NCBI RefSeq assembly: GCF_007993045.1
Contig: NZ_VOOR01000018.1
Coordinates: forward strand, 45,933-109,932
DNA length: 64,000 bases
DNA from: Phaeodactylibacter luteus
Lineage (GTDB): Bacteria > Bacteroidota > Bacteroidia > Chitinophagales > Saprospiraceae
Reading direction: 5' to 3'
In this document: positions 50,098-57,701 of the stretch, in pieces
How the letters are laid out: each line of letters opens with the position of its first letter
Position numbering within the stretch: the first letter of the stretch is position 1
Program-made: the position numbers and the translations under genes
Notes under the pieces: generated by a model
What the model was told of the DNA's origin: nothing
The model's input: the letters and a program-made list of their open reading frames with translations, nothing else
The model's database searches: none

Positions 50098-51408
50098 TTA
50101 AACCCGAATATAAACCTTACGCTTGTAGAGCAAGTAAGCCAGCGCCCAGAAGAAGGCGACATTCAGGAGCGCAAAGCCTAGGGAAGCGTTGTATGGGCTC
50201 AGCCAGGAAGTGAAGCCTGTTTCGTAAACCCACTGCTTCACCGTTGGCGCCCCCGCTCCGCTGCCTACCTGCAGGGTGTAGCTCAATTTGGCCACCAGGC
50301 CGGAAAGGACGAACACAAATAGGGCATTGGCCCCGTAGATGTAGAACGGGCGCCCCCAGGCCTGATAGCCCTTGAGGTCGGCCAGCCAATAGGCCAAGCT
50401 GAGCACTGTAAGGGCTACCCCTCCGCTGTGCAGTACATAGGAGCTCGTCCAGAGGGGTTTGTTGATGGGGAAGGCCAAGCCCCATAGCCAGCCCAGCAGG
50501 ATGAGGGCAAGGCCAGCGCCCAGCCATCCCTGAAATCGTTTTTGGGGGTTTTGCTGCAGCTGCATCCACCGGGCAGCCAGCATGCCCAATATACCGGTAG
50601 CGATAGCTGGCAGGGTGCTCAGCACACCTTCCGGGTCCCAGGTTTTAGATTGGCTCCAAAGGTGGCTTTCGCCCAAAACAAAACGGTCCAGCCAGGCAGC
50701 TAGGTTGGTGCCCGGCTCTAAATTTGGGGGCGTGCCATCGGGCAGTGGCACGAGCGTCATCAAAGCCCAGTAGCCTAGCAGGATGGCGATCGCGGCAGCC
50801 GCCTGCACACGCCAGCCCGTGTACAAAAACAGGAGGGCACAGCAGGCATAGACCAAGGCGATGCGCTGTAGCACGCCTGGTATGCGGAGTGTGCTGAAAT
50901 CGGCATACAGCAGTGCAATCAAGGCGATGCCGGCCCCGGTTAGCCCAACGGCGTACAGGGACAGGCGGGCGGCTTTTGGGCGGGGCGGTTTCTGCCCAAG
51001 GGCTGCGCCACGTACAAACAGGGCCAGTAAAAAGGCCGCCAGCAGTACATAATGCAGGGCGCGGTAGGCAGGAGGAGTGGACGCTATGAGCTTGAAGTGG
51101 GGGAAGGCCGCCAAGAGCAGCCCCAGCCCGAATATCAGCAAAGTGCGGGTGCCGATTTTGCGGAGGATCGCTACCTTGGGCGACTGAAGGCGCTTGCCCA
51201 GTGCCAAGGGTACGGCCATGCCTACAGCGAACAAAAAAAAGGGGAACACCCAGTCGGTAGGCGTCCATCCGTGCCAAGGGGCGTGCAGCAGGGGCGCATA
51301 CACCGTTGACCAAGACCCGGGGTTGTTGACCAGGATCATCCCGGCAATAGCGATGCCCCGGAAAATGTCGAGCGATAAGAGCCGGCTGTGGGTTGGTTGT
51401 TTCGTCAT
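50098..51408 (-). CDS. HGSNAT-like multipass acyltransferase (DUF5009/DUF1624 type)
   Basis: 436 residues with about 10-11 transmembrane helices. The family signature is at the N-terminus: RLLSLDIFRGIAIAGMILVNNPGSWSTVYAPLLHAPWHGWTPTDWVFPFFLFAVG. The conserved His in HAPWHGWTPTD corresponds to the acetyl-accepting His of heparan-alpha-glucosaminide N-acetyltransferase, which moves acetyl from cytosolic acetyl-CoA to sugars on the other side of the membrane. The bacterial substrate is unknown. Divergent from the secreted hydrolase gene. Confidence 0.85.
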   Translation of the reverse strand: MTKQPTHSRLLSLDIFRGIAIAGMILVNNPGSWSTVYAPLLHAPWHGWTPTDWVFPFFLFAVGMAVPLALGKRLQSPKVAILRKIGTRTLLIFGLGLLLAAFPHFKLIASTPPAYRALHYVLLAAFLLALFVRGAALGQKPPRPKAARLSLYAVGLTGAGIALIALLYADFSTLRIPGVLQRIALVYACCALLFLYTGWRVQAAAAIAILLGYWALMTLVPLPDGTPPNLEPGTNLAAWLDRFVLGESHLWSQSKTWDPEGVLSTLPAIATGILGMLAARWMQLQQNPQKRFQGWLGAGLALILLGWLWGLAFPINKPLWTSSYVLHSGGVALTVLSLAYWLADLKGYQAWGRPFYIYGANALFVFVLSGLVAKLSYTLQVGSGAGAPTVKQWVYETGFTSWLSPYNASLGFALLNVAFFWALAYLLYKRKVYIRV

Positions 51409-51540
51409 GTCGTTTGGTTTGGCGCACTCAGGCGAATGGCAATGTTCCGCTGTTCAACGCCTGCCCCTGGCCAAGGAGCGGCCGAACAACTCTAAGCTCC
51501 ATCAGGAGCAGTATAAATTTACATTAAAAACGATGTGCTT

Positions 51541-52467
51541 ATGGCTTATCCGTCTTTCTTTTCTAGCGGGGCAGCAGCTTTTCGGGCTTTTGCAGCTGCA
51601 GCTTTATTGCTCTTGATGCCAGGCCTGGCACAGGCACAGCCCGTTTTCAGCGCTCAGCTGTTGCCACATGGCACCCTGCTGTCCACTGCTCTGCCAAGCG
51701 CCCCATTCCCTTCGGTTTCCCGCAAGGGCGGTCACTATTACCGCGATGTGCGCTACCCGGCAGGACAGCACTACCAGGACAGTACCGTACTCATTTTCAT
51801 ACCCCAGCATTTGGAGCCGGGCAGGGAGGTCAATTGCATAGTCCATTTCCACGGCTGGTGGAACCACACAGACAGTGTGCTGCAAGCGTTCAAGCTGACG
51901 GAGCAGCTGTCCGGTTCTGGTGCGGCTGCTATCCTTATTGTCCCGCAAGGGCCTCGCAATGCACCAGACTCCGGCGGTGGGAAAATGGAGGAGGCAGGGC
52001 AGTTCGGGCGGCTGCTGCAGGATGTGCTTGCAGTCGTCGCTGAACATTGGCAGGAGGAAAGCGTTCGCCCAGGGCGGGTAGTCCTTTCGGGGCACAGCGG
52101 GGGGTACCGCGCCATGGCCTACATCTTACTGCACGGCGGCTGGCCGATAGAGGAGGTATGGCTGTTCGATGGCTTGTACGGCCAATTGGAGAAGTACGCC
52201 ATGTGGCTAGAGCGGGGCGGTCAGCGGATGGTGAACCTCTATACCGATGACGGGGGGACATACGATACGAGCCAGGGTTTTCTGAAAAGCTTGCGGGCAT
52301 GGGGGATACAGGCTCACGAGGTAGGCTCAGTGGAAACAGGGGCACTGCCCAATCTGCCCCGAGCAGGAGCTGTTTTCTGGCATACGGAGCTCGGGCACAA
52401 TGATGTGCTGCATGTCAAGCGGCAGTTTGAGCACCTGTGCCGGTACAGCCCGGCGCTTTCCCGTTGA
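51541..52467 (+). CDS. Secreted alpha/beta hydrolase
   Basis: 308 residues. ATG at 51541 chosen over the GTG 6 nt upstream; the signal segment is AAAALLLLMPGLAQAQ. The fold is shown by FIPQHLEPGREVNCIVHFHGWWNHTDSVLQAFKLTEQL (oxyanion region), the nucleophile motif GHSGGYRAM (Ser near 185) and a C-terminal His in HTELGHNDVLH. Likely a periplasmic or secreted esterase or peptidase; the substrate is not evident. Single gene, divergent from the HGSNAT-like gene across 132 nt. Confidence 0.75.
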   Translation: MAYPSFFSSGAAAFRAFAAAALLLLMPGLAQAQPVFSAQLLPHGTLLSTALPSAPFPSVSRKGGHYYRDVRYPAGQHYQDSTVLIFIPQHLEPGREVNCIVHFHGWWNHTDSVLQAFKLTEQLSGSGAAAILIVPQGPRNAPDSGGGKMEEAGQFGRLLQDVLAVVAEHWQEESVRPGRVVLSGHSGGYRAMAYILLHGGWPIEEVWLFDGLYGQLEKYAMWLERGGQRMVNLYTDDGGTYDTSQGFLKSLRAWGIQAHEVGSVETGALPNLPRAGAVFWHTELGHNDVLHVKRQFEHLCRYSPALSR

Positions 52468-52502
52468 GGCATACAAAAGGATATGGCTTAAGGCACTGGT
52501 GC

Positions 52503-52862
52503 TCAACCCTTTTCAATAGGCAGGAGCCTTTGGGCGATCAAGTACCCTAGCCCTCCAAGCCCATAGGCCAGCACGTCCCATACGTCTGCAGTAAATTGGG
52601 CCGACCACCGTGGGAACAATACTTCGAAAAGGAAAGAAAAGAATAGGACAGCGCCAATAACTTCCTGGCTGCTTAACGGGCCACGGCCATACCGCCACTT
52701 CAGCTCCCAGTCTAGCAGGCCAAGCAGCAGGGGCATACACAGCAGCGGGTCAAGGTAGCTGTCTGCCAATGTGCACCGCCAGCCCAGGCCCTTCTGCAGC
52801 AGCTGATGCAGTAGGAGCACAGCCAGGCACAAGAGCCAATAGGCTTGCCCCGGCCGCATCAT
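52503..52862 (-). CDS. Small multi-helix membrane protein
   Basis: 119 residues from MMRPGQAYWLLCLAVLLLHQLLQKGLGW, with about four hydrophobic helices and conserved-looking SYLDPLLCMPLLLGLLDWELK and DVLAYGLGGLGYLIAQRLL. The start overlaps the stop of the upstream 77-residue gene by 4 nt (ATGA), so the two are translationally coupled. No family recognised with certainty. Under the divergent promoter and operators at 53135-53180. Confidence 0.6.
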   Translation of the reverse strand: MMRPGQAYWLLCLAVLLLHQLLQKGLGWRCTLADSYLDPLLCMPLLLGLLDWELKWRYGRGPLSSQEVIGAVLFFSFLFEVLFPRWSAQFTADVWDVLAYGLGGLGYLIAQRLLPIEKG

Positions 52863-53092
52863 AGGGCTGCGGTAAATGCGATCAGCAAAACCAGCAAAAT
52901 AAATGGGGACAAGAGGATGAGCAGCCCTATGGCCAGCAAGCGCGCGCCCACTTTTAAAAGGACTACCGGCCAGCGGTCCCCTTCCTTTACCTCAAGCAGC
53001 TCATCTAATGATTGGTACGTGGATTTTACCTTGTCTATTGCTTCCGAAGCCGCCGGGGCTTCTTCCTTCTTTTGGCCTTCTTTTTCTTCCAT
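52859..53092 (-). CDS. Single-helix membrane protein with charged N-terminus
   Basis: 77 residues. A charged Lys/Glu-rich N-terminus (MEEKEGQKKEEAPAASEAIDKVKSTYQSLDELLEV, likely helical) is followed by a hydrophobic end (LLIGLL-type run, ARLLAIGLLILLSPFILLVLLIAFTAAL). Not recognised as a named family. First gene of a two-gene unit divergent from a TetR regulator, with an ideal minus-strand promoter overlapped by two operators. Confidence 0.6.
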   Translation of the reverse strand: MEEKEGQKKEEAPAASEAIDKVKSTYQSLDELLEVKEGDRWPVVLLKVGARLLAIGLLILLSPFILLVLLIAFTAAL

Positions 53093-53134
53093 TTGCAGGT
53101 AATGACTGGGCTGAAACAGCGGGTGGCTTTAATT

Positions 53135-53180
53135 TTAGAACAAATGTACTATATTTGAAGGCTTAGAACAAGTGTTCTAG
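53135..53180. promoter_or_regulatory. Divergent promoter region with two matched TetR-type operators
   Basis: Two copies of the dyad TTAGAACA-NN-TGTTCTAG: 53135-53152 (last half TGTACTAT) and 53163-53180 (TGTTCTAG), with centres 28 bp apart. On the minus strand, TTG (53169-53171), a 20-nt spacer and TACATTTG (53141-53148) make a textbook promoter for the membrane-protein pair. Both dyads sit on its -33 and -7 boxes. On the plus strand, TATATTTG (53150-53157) is the -7 box of the regulator gene. The placement suggests repression of both directions by the TetR protein. Confidence 0.75.
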
Positions 53181-53212
53181 CGGCCGAGCTTTACTAAAAT
53201 CATAGCAGACGG

Positions 53213-53869
53213 ATGAATACCAAGGATCGGATACTGCAGGCAGCCCTGCGGCAGTTCAATGCTATCGGCACCGGACAGGCGACTGTGCGCAGCATTGCTG
53301 CGGAGGCAGGGATCAGCCATGGCAACCTTTGCTATCATTACAAAAATACAGATGAGCTGATCGAAGCCCTTTATCTGCAGCTGGCCGGGCGGGTAGCCCC
53401 CTACGCACAGATGGCTTTTTCCGAGGGCATCTCTTTGGAGGGGGTATTCGGGCAAGCTTGGCAAACCTTCGGCCTGCTCTATCAGTACCGTTTTTTGCTC
53501 ATTGATTTTGTGCAGATCACCCGCCGGTTAGAGCGCATGAAGCAGAATTTCCAACAGCTTATGGACGTCCGAAGGCAGCAGTTCCTGTATGGGTTTAAGC
53601 AGCTAGAAGAACAGGGCGAGATGAAGCCTGAGCCTTTGCCCGGCCATTATGAGCTGCTCATTACGAACCTGTTGATTGTTGGCAACAACTGGATCAGCGA
53701 AGCGGAAGTGCAGTTTGGGGACAAAGGGGATGCCGTTGTCGCCCACTACCACCGGGCGATGATGGCCCTGTTTGTGCCCTACCTAACCCCAAAAGGGCTG
53801 CGCGCTTATCAGGCGCTTACTGCTGATGACGGCGCATACGGCGGTAAGGCCGACAAACCGCTCCGGTGA
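53213..53869 (+). CDS. TetR family transcriptional regulator
   Basis: 218 residues. The N-terminal HTH (about 1-50) reads TKDRILQAALRQFNAIGTGQATVRSIAAEAGISHGNLCYHYKNTDELIEALY, with the canonical tyrosine-rich recognition helix. The C-terminal ligand domain is about 150 residues with no recognisable ligand signature. It is divergent from the two-gene membrane-protein unit and lies 33 nt from the second operator, so it is expected to repress its own gene and that unit until an unknown ligand binds. Confidence 0.9.
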   Translation: MNTKDRILQAALRQFNAIGTGQATVRSIAAEAGISHGNLCYHYKNTDELIEALYLQLAGRVAPYAQMAFSEGISLEGVFGQAWQTFGLLYQYRFLLIDFVQITRRLERMKQNFQQLMDVRRQQFLYGFKQLEEQGEMKPEPLPGHYELLITNLLIVGNNWISEAEVQFGDKGDAVVAHYHRAMMALFVPYLTPKGLRAYQALTADDGAYGGKADKPLR

Positions 53870-54023
53870 TCAGCAGAAGATAAAGCCAACCGGCAGACAG
53901 GCCTGCCGGCGTTCATGTTTGGCGGGCAATTTGCAGGATTTCCGCGGCCAGGGCCAGCAGCATGGAAATGCATGGGGCCCTCCTCAGGCAGGCTGGGCCA
54001 GGCAAAGCGCACCATTGCTACCA

Positions 54024-54962
54024 TCAGCCTTCCGCAGGCTGCCAGGCTGTGAACTGCGCAGCCATCACGGCATCCGGGCGGGCTGTACGGGCCTTTTTCT
54101 GGATATAATCCTGAAAGCCGGGCACAGCTGCAGCCGGCAGCACCAGATGGTAGGGTTTTTCACGTGCCGGCAGCCAAGTGGTTTTGAGCGAAGGGTTCAG
54201 GGCCAGGAGGTTTTCTGTGGAAAGCTTGCAGGCCTGCGCAATGGCTTCGAGGTCAAGCCCAAGCAATACCCGGAAAGCTTTGACCGGCTGCTGTTGCCGG
54301 GCATTGGGCTGCAGCCCATGCTCTCTGTAATGCTCACCGATGTATATGGTAGCGATCAAGCGAGGGATATATAAGCGGGTCTGCCGGGGCAGCAAATGCT
54401 GTATGCTCCAATAGTCTGTACAACCGCTTTGCCGCAGCGCCCGGCGTACACGCCCTGGCCCACAATTGTAAGCCGCAAGGGCCAGGCCCCAGTCGCCGAA
54501 CTGCTGATGCAGCCGCACGAGGTAGCGCACAGCGGTCTCTGTGGCATAGAAGGGGTCGAGCCGTTCGTCTATTTCAGCGCCTACTTCTAGCCCAAAGCCC
54601 CGGGCGGTAGCTGGCATGAACTGCCAGTACCCGGCGGCGCCAGCTGGGGAGTGTGCTTGTGGGCGGAGGCGGGATTCTAGCAAAGGCAGGTATTTCAGCG
54701 CATCCGGGGCACCATGCTTTTTCAGGTAATGCTCAAACAAAGGGAGGAGGTGCTCGGCCCGGCCCAGCATGTGTTCTGTAGCCCGCCGGCCCCGGCCGAG
54801 GTAGCGGCTGATGGCCTCTGCTACTTCCGGGGTATAGGCGGCTTCGAACGGCACTTCTTGCTGCAGCAGCCGCTGAGGCACTTCTACGCTTAGTTCGGCG
54901 GGCTTGGCAGAAAGCAGGGCGGACAAACAGAGCAAAGGCAGGATTTGGTGCAGGGTTCTCAT
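54024..54962 (-). CDS. Lytic transglycosylase (SLT domain) with C-terminal LysM-like region
   Basis: 312 residues from MRTLHQILPLLCLSALLSAKPAEL (signal peptide). SLT domain (about 80-225): the catalytic Glu in LPLLESRLRPQAHS, AGAAGYWQFMPATARGFGL and LALAAYNCGPGRVRRAL. A weak LysM-like stretch follows (FRVLLGLDLEAIAQACKLSTENLLALNPSL). It cleaves peptidoglycan glycan strands in the periplasm. Tandem paralog of 55648-56811, separated from it by the 685-bp repeat island. Confidence 0.88.
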   Translation of the reverse strand: MRTLHQILPLLCLSALLSAKPAELSVEVPQRLLQQEVPFEAAYTPEVAEAISRYLGRGRRATEHMLGRAEHLLPLFEHYLKKHGAPDALKYLPLLESRLRPQAHSPAGAAGYWQFMPATARGFGLEVGAEIDERLDPFYATETAVRYLVRLHQQFGDWGLALAAYNCGPGRVRRALRQSGCTDYWSIQHLLPRQTRLYIPRLIATIYIGEHYREHGLQPNARQQQPVKAFRVLLGLDLEAIAQACKLSTENLLALNPSLKTTWLPAREKPYHLVLPAAAVPGFQDYIQKKARTARPDAVMAAQFTAWQPAEG

Positions 54963-55153
54963 AGTTTTCAGGGCTTAGTTACCGCTTTATACGGTGCCCT
55001 TGTGGCAGAGGTTGCCCATTTGCTCAATTTTTTGCGTTGCAAACTGCTCACTTACAATACATTATGTTTTTGCTTAATACACAGTTTGCGTTCTCTGCTC
55101 CCGTTCAGTAGGGCGTGGGCCCAAGATCCGCAAGCGTTTAAGCTTTTCGGGCT

Positions 55154-55322
55154 CTAGTGCCTCAATCCATAAATCCTTGCCACCCCAAGTTTCGTTCTTT
55201 TCCGCCTACTCTTCGTTAAAGAACCGCTCCTTTAGCTCGGGCTAAAGCCGCGAACCTTCGCCTTGATTAGCCGGAAAACAACTTCAACTTAAGTATCAGA
55301 GATTTATGGATTAAGGCACTAG
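55154..55322 (-). mobile_element. 169-bp CTAG-bounded MITE-like element, type 1, copy 2
   Basis: Inverted copy of 39331-39499, same length. Terminal inverted repeats AGTGCCTCAATCCATAAATC (55156-55175) and the complement of 55301-55320, bounded by CTAG. Only scattered differences from copy 1 (e.g. in the central stem), implying recent spread. It shares its right-hand CTAG with the next element. Confidence 0.85.
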
Positions 55323-55487
55323 TGGTCTGTCAAGGCTAAAACTAGGGGTTGCCTGCGGCGGCTTTTGAGGCTACTCTTCGTTGGACAACCCCTTACGTAG
55401 CGCTGCTATGCGCGGGAACATCCGCCTTGATTAGCCTCAAAATTCGCTCCCACTCAACCCATAAATTAACACTTGACAGACCACTAG
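55319..55487 (+). mobile_element. 169-bp CTAG-bounded MITE-like element, type 2
   Basis: Terminal inverted repeats CTAGTGGTCTGTCAAG (55319-55334) and CTTGACAGACCACTAG (55472-55487), an exact 16-bp match. The ends differ from type 1. Length is the same, and the core words CTACTCTTCGTT (offset 52 in both) and CGCCTTGATTAGCC (offset 104-105) are shared, so both types belong to one family. No coding capacity. It overlaps type 1 copy 2 by the shared CTAG. Confidence 0.85.
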
Positions 55488-55617
55488 GCTGGCATTGGCC
55501 TAGCGCTGCGCAGGGGTATCAGCCCGACAGGGCCGAGCGGATAGCGAGCCCCGGAGCATAGCGGCACCTGCCTGTTGGGCAGGGGCAGGCCCCCATCACA
55601 TGGTGCAGGGGCAGGCC
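55488..55617 (-). repeat. R130 dispersed intergenic repeat, copy f
   Basis: Inverted copy: GCATTGGCCTAGCGCTGCGC, AGGGCCGAGCGGATAGCGAG, CCCCGGAGCATAGCGGCACC and the CTGCC...GGCAG hairpin, ending in two GCAGGGGCAGGCC units. The type 2 element ends exactly 12 nt outside CTAGCGC, the same junction as in copy c. The 54963-55647 gap otherwise holds only the upstream region of the 312-residue transglycosylase gene. Confidence 0.85.
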
Positions 55618-55647
55618 TATAAACGGCAATCTGATTTACGGCTTTTG

Positions 55648-56811
55648 TTAGGGCTTGATTGGCGCGATCAGCTCGGCTACATAGAGGGTTACCTCTTGGT
55701 TAACAAAGACCTCCTCCTCTGAGAGCTGATTCCAGGCAGCAATTTCCTGGACGGTGCAATTGTAGCGGCTGGCAATCTCTTCGATCGACTCGCCGGGCTT
55801 CACGACGTAGGCGAGCTCGAATGCATTGGGGTAAAGCAACCGGTGGCCATGGTCAAACCGGCCAGAGCGCGCACTGACCAGCCCTTTCAGCCCGCGGAGC
55901 CCGGAGGCTGGCAGCAGCAGGTAATGCCCACGCTCATTGGCAGGGATGATGCTGCGGCGGTAAGCCGGGTTGAGCTGCCGCAGCACTTCTACGGGCACCC
56001 CGCTCGCATGGGCTACTTCGCCGATCGTGTAGCTCTCGAACAGCTTGACGCCGCGCAGCGGCTTGCCGAAAGCGCCTTTGTAGCGAGGGGAGATACCGTG
56101 GTGCTTGTGGTAGTTGGTGATGTAGGCTGCTGCAATAAAGCGCGGGATATAATGCTGTGTCTCTTGCGGCAGGTAATTGGCTACGGTGTAGAAGTCCCGG
56201 CAGCCCGCCTCGCGGATAGCAGCGTTCACACGTGCCGGCCCGCAGTTGTAGGCAGCTAGCACCAACGACCAGTCTTTGTAGTGGCTATGCAGCCTGGCCA
56301 GCATAGAAACAGCCGCTTCTGTGGCCCGGTAAGCATCAAAGCGCTCGTCTACGGTATGGTTTACCTCAAGGCCGTACATACGGGCAGAAGGGGCAATGAA
56401 TTGCCACAGCCCTGCAGCGCCAGCGCCGGAGTAGGCTTTGATATTGAGCCCGGTCTCTACGATAGGCAGGTAGCGCAGCTCTTTGGGCAGGCCGTAAACA
56501 TTGAGGTAGTGCTCAAAAATGGGGAAGTAGGCAGAGGTTCGGCCAAGCATCAGCTCGGTGTCGCGGTAGCCATTCGTCACATATTCCTTTATAGTGCTGC
56601 TGACTTCCTCGTCGTAGCGCACTTTGAAAGGGATATTCAGGCGCATGATGCGCTCTTTCACCTCGCTTTCGATAGAAGCAGACCAACGGGAGTTGAATGT
56701 GGCGTGCTCAACTGAAGCAGGGGTTTCTGTTTTGGGCGTAGCTGACAGGCTGTTCACAGCTAGAACAGCTACAATTGTCCATGGGAATTTCATCAATAAA
56801 GGGTTTTGCAT
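55648..56811 (-). CDS. Lytic transglycosylase (SLT domain) with LysM
   Basis: 387 residues from MQNPLLMKFPWTIVAVLAVNSLSA; the second ATG at 56793 is equally good. SLT domain (about 115-265): LPIVETGLNIKAYSGAGAAGLWQFIAPSARMYGL with the catalytic Glu, and LVLAAYNCGPARVNAAI. The C-terminal LysM is LAYVVKPGESIEEIASRYNCTVQEIAAWNQLSEEEVFVNQEVTLYV. The frame stays open another 131 codons upstream, but that part is low in coding character and lacks a signal peptide. It has a strong promoter far upstream, so a 250-nt leader is predicted. Confidence 0.9.
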   Translation of the reverse strand: MQNPLLMKFPWTIVAVLAVNSLSATPKTETPASVEHATFNSRWSASIESEVKERIMRLNIPFKVRYDEEVSSTIKEYVTNGYRDTELMLGRTSAYFPIFEHYLNVYGLPKELRYLPIVETGLNIKAYSGAGAAGLWQFIAPSARMYGLEVNHTVDERFDAYRATEAAVSMLARLHSHYKDWSLVLAAYNCGPARVNAAIREAGCRDFYTVANYLPQETQHYIPRFIAAAYITNYHKHHGISPRYKGAFGKPLRGVKLFESYTIGEVAHASGVPVEVLRQLNPAYRRSIIPANERGHYLLLPASGLRGLKGLVSARSGRFDHGHRLLYPNAFELAYVVKPGESIEEIASRYNCTVQEIAAWNQLSEEEVFVNQEVTLYVAELIAPIKP

Positions 56812-56894
56812 GAAGCCGGCCTGCTCCGCGGGGGGGATAAGCCCGTGGGCAGGGCACGCGCCGCTGAGCTCTGTAAAAAGCAAAGCAGCTACAT

Positions 56895-57099
56895 TCAGGC
56901 TGCCGGGGTTACGCAGCCTGAGGCCTGCAATCTGTTTTAAACTCTTCTTGTTTTGGAACGGCAGGGGCCCTAGTTTCTGCAAAAAAGGCAGTTCGGAAGG
57001 CTCCGGCTCGTTGTGTCGTACATGGCTCAAATGGCCCGCAAGCTTCCCTGCGGGATATTTTGATGGGGCAAAGCTATTTCCTTCTGCCTTAAAAGTCAA
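56895..57099 (-). promoter_or_regulatory. Promoter and long leader of the LysM transglycosylase gene
   Basis: On the minus strand, TTG (complement of 57097-57099), a 20-nt spacer and TAGCTTTG (complement of 57069-57076) match the Bacteroidota promoter exactly. Transcription from about 57062 would give a ~250-nt leader. It includes a perfect 9-bp hairpin (TCAGGCTGC at 56895-56903 with GCAGCCTGA at 56913-56921), so control at the RNA level is possible. The rest of 56812-57458 shows no gene. Confidence 0.6.
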
Positions 57100-57458
57100 C
57101 GATTTGCACGTCCAATAGCCTTGGCTCTTCTTTCCGGGGCCAATTGTAGGCTCCGGAGCAAAAAAAAATTGTTCGGCTTTGTACAACGATTCTTCAGCGG
57201 GCACTGTATAAGCTAAAGGAAAATAGAATAATATACCTTCTGGCTTTAGTTCTTCAGAAGTTAGTACCGGCTTCCGGAGGCAGGGTTTGGCGAGGCTGGA
57301 AAAGTGTTAAAATTTTGTTAAAAAAATAACTGATTCCGGTTATTGCCCCGTCGAGCCCGCTTTTTATGCACTTATTTTCACCCTTTTCGGTGGCAGCGTG
57401 CAAGTGAAGCACCACTTGTTGGAAACGATGGGGAGCAGCCAACAAAAGTATTTTGAGC

Positions 57459-57701
57459 ATGGAGATTAACATATTGGCTTTTGGGATTGCGCGGGACATT
57501 TTAGGCGGAAGCCAGATACAGATGCCATTGCCAGAAGGGAGCACAGTGGGGGAGCTGAAAGCAGCTTTGTGCAGCAAGTTCCCGGCTTTTGCCCAGCTGG
57601 CGTCCTTGTCCATCGCTCTGAACACGAGCTATGCATCGGACAGCGACCCTATCCGGCCGACGGACGAGGTGGTCATCATCCCGCCGGTGAGCGGAGGTTA
57701 G
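57459..57701 (+). CDS. moaD: MoaD-like molybdopterin synthase sulfur-carrier subunit
   Basis: 80 residues with a ubiquitin-like beta-grasp fold: MEINILAFGIARDILGG, LPEGSTVGELKAALCSKFPAF, ALNTSYASDS and the terminal VVIIPPVSGG. The C-terminal Gly-Gly is adenylated and loaded with sulfur, then transferred to the molybdopterin precursor together with MoaE. No moaE or other molybdenum-cofactor gene is in the window, so the role is inferred from the sequence alone; a ThiS-like carrier of another pathway is the alternative. Ends overlap the stop of convergent dapA by 4 nt. Confidence 0.82.
   Translation: MEINILAFGIARDILGGSQIQMPLPEGSTVGELKAALCSKFPAFAQLASLSIALNTSYASDSDPIRPTDEVVIIPPVSGG

Noticed and set aside
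55648..57204. A 518-residue form of the LysM transglycosylase starting at 57204
   Set aside because: The extra 131 residues have no protein-like features, the signal peptide begins at 56811/56793, and an exact promoter at 57069-57099 lies inside the extension.
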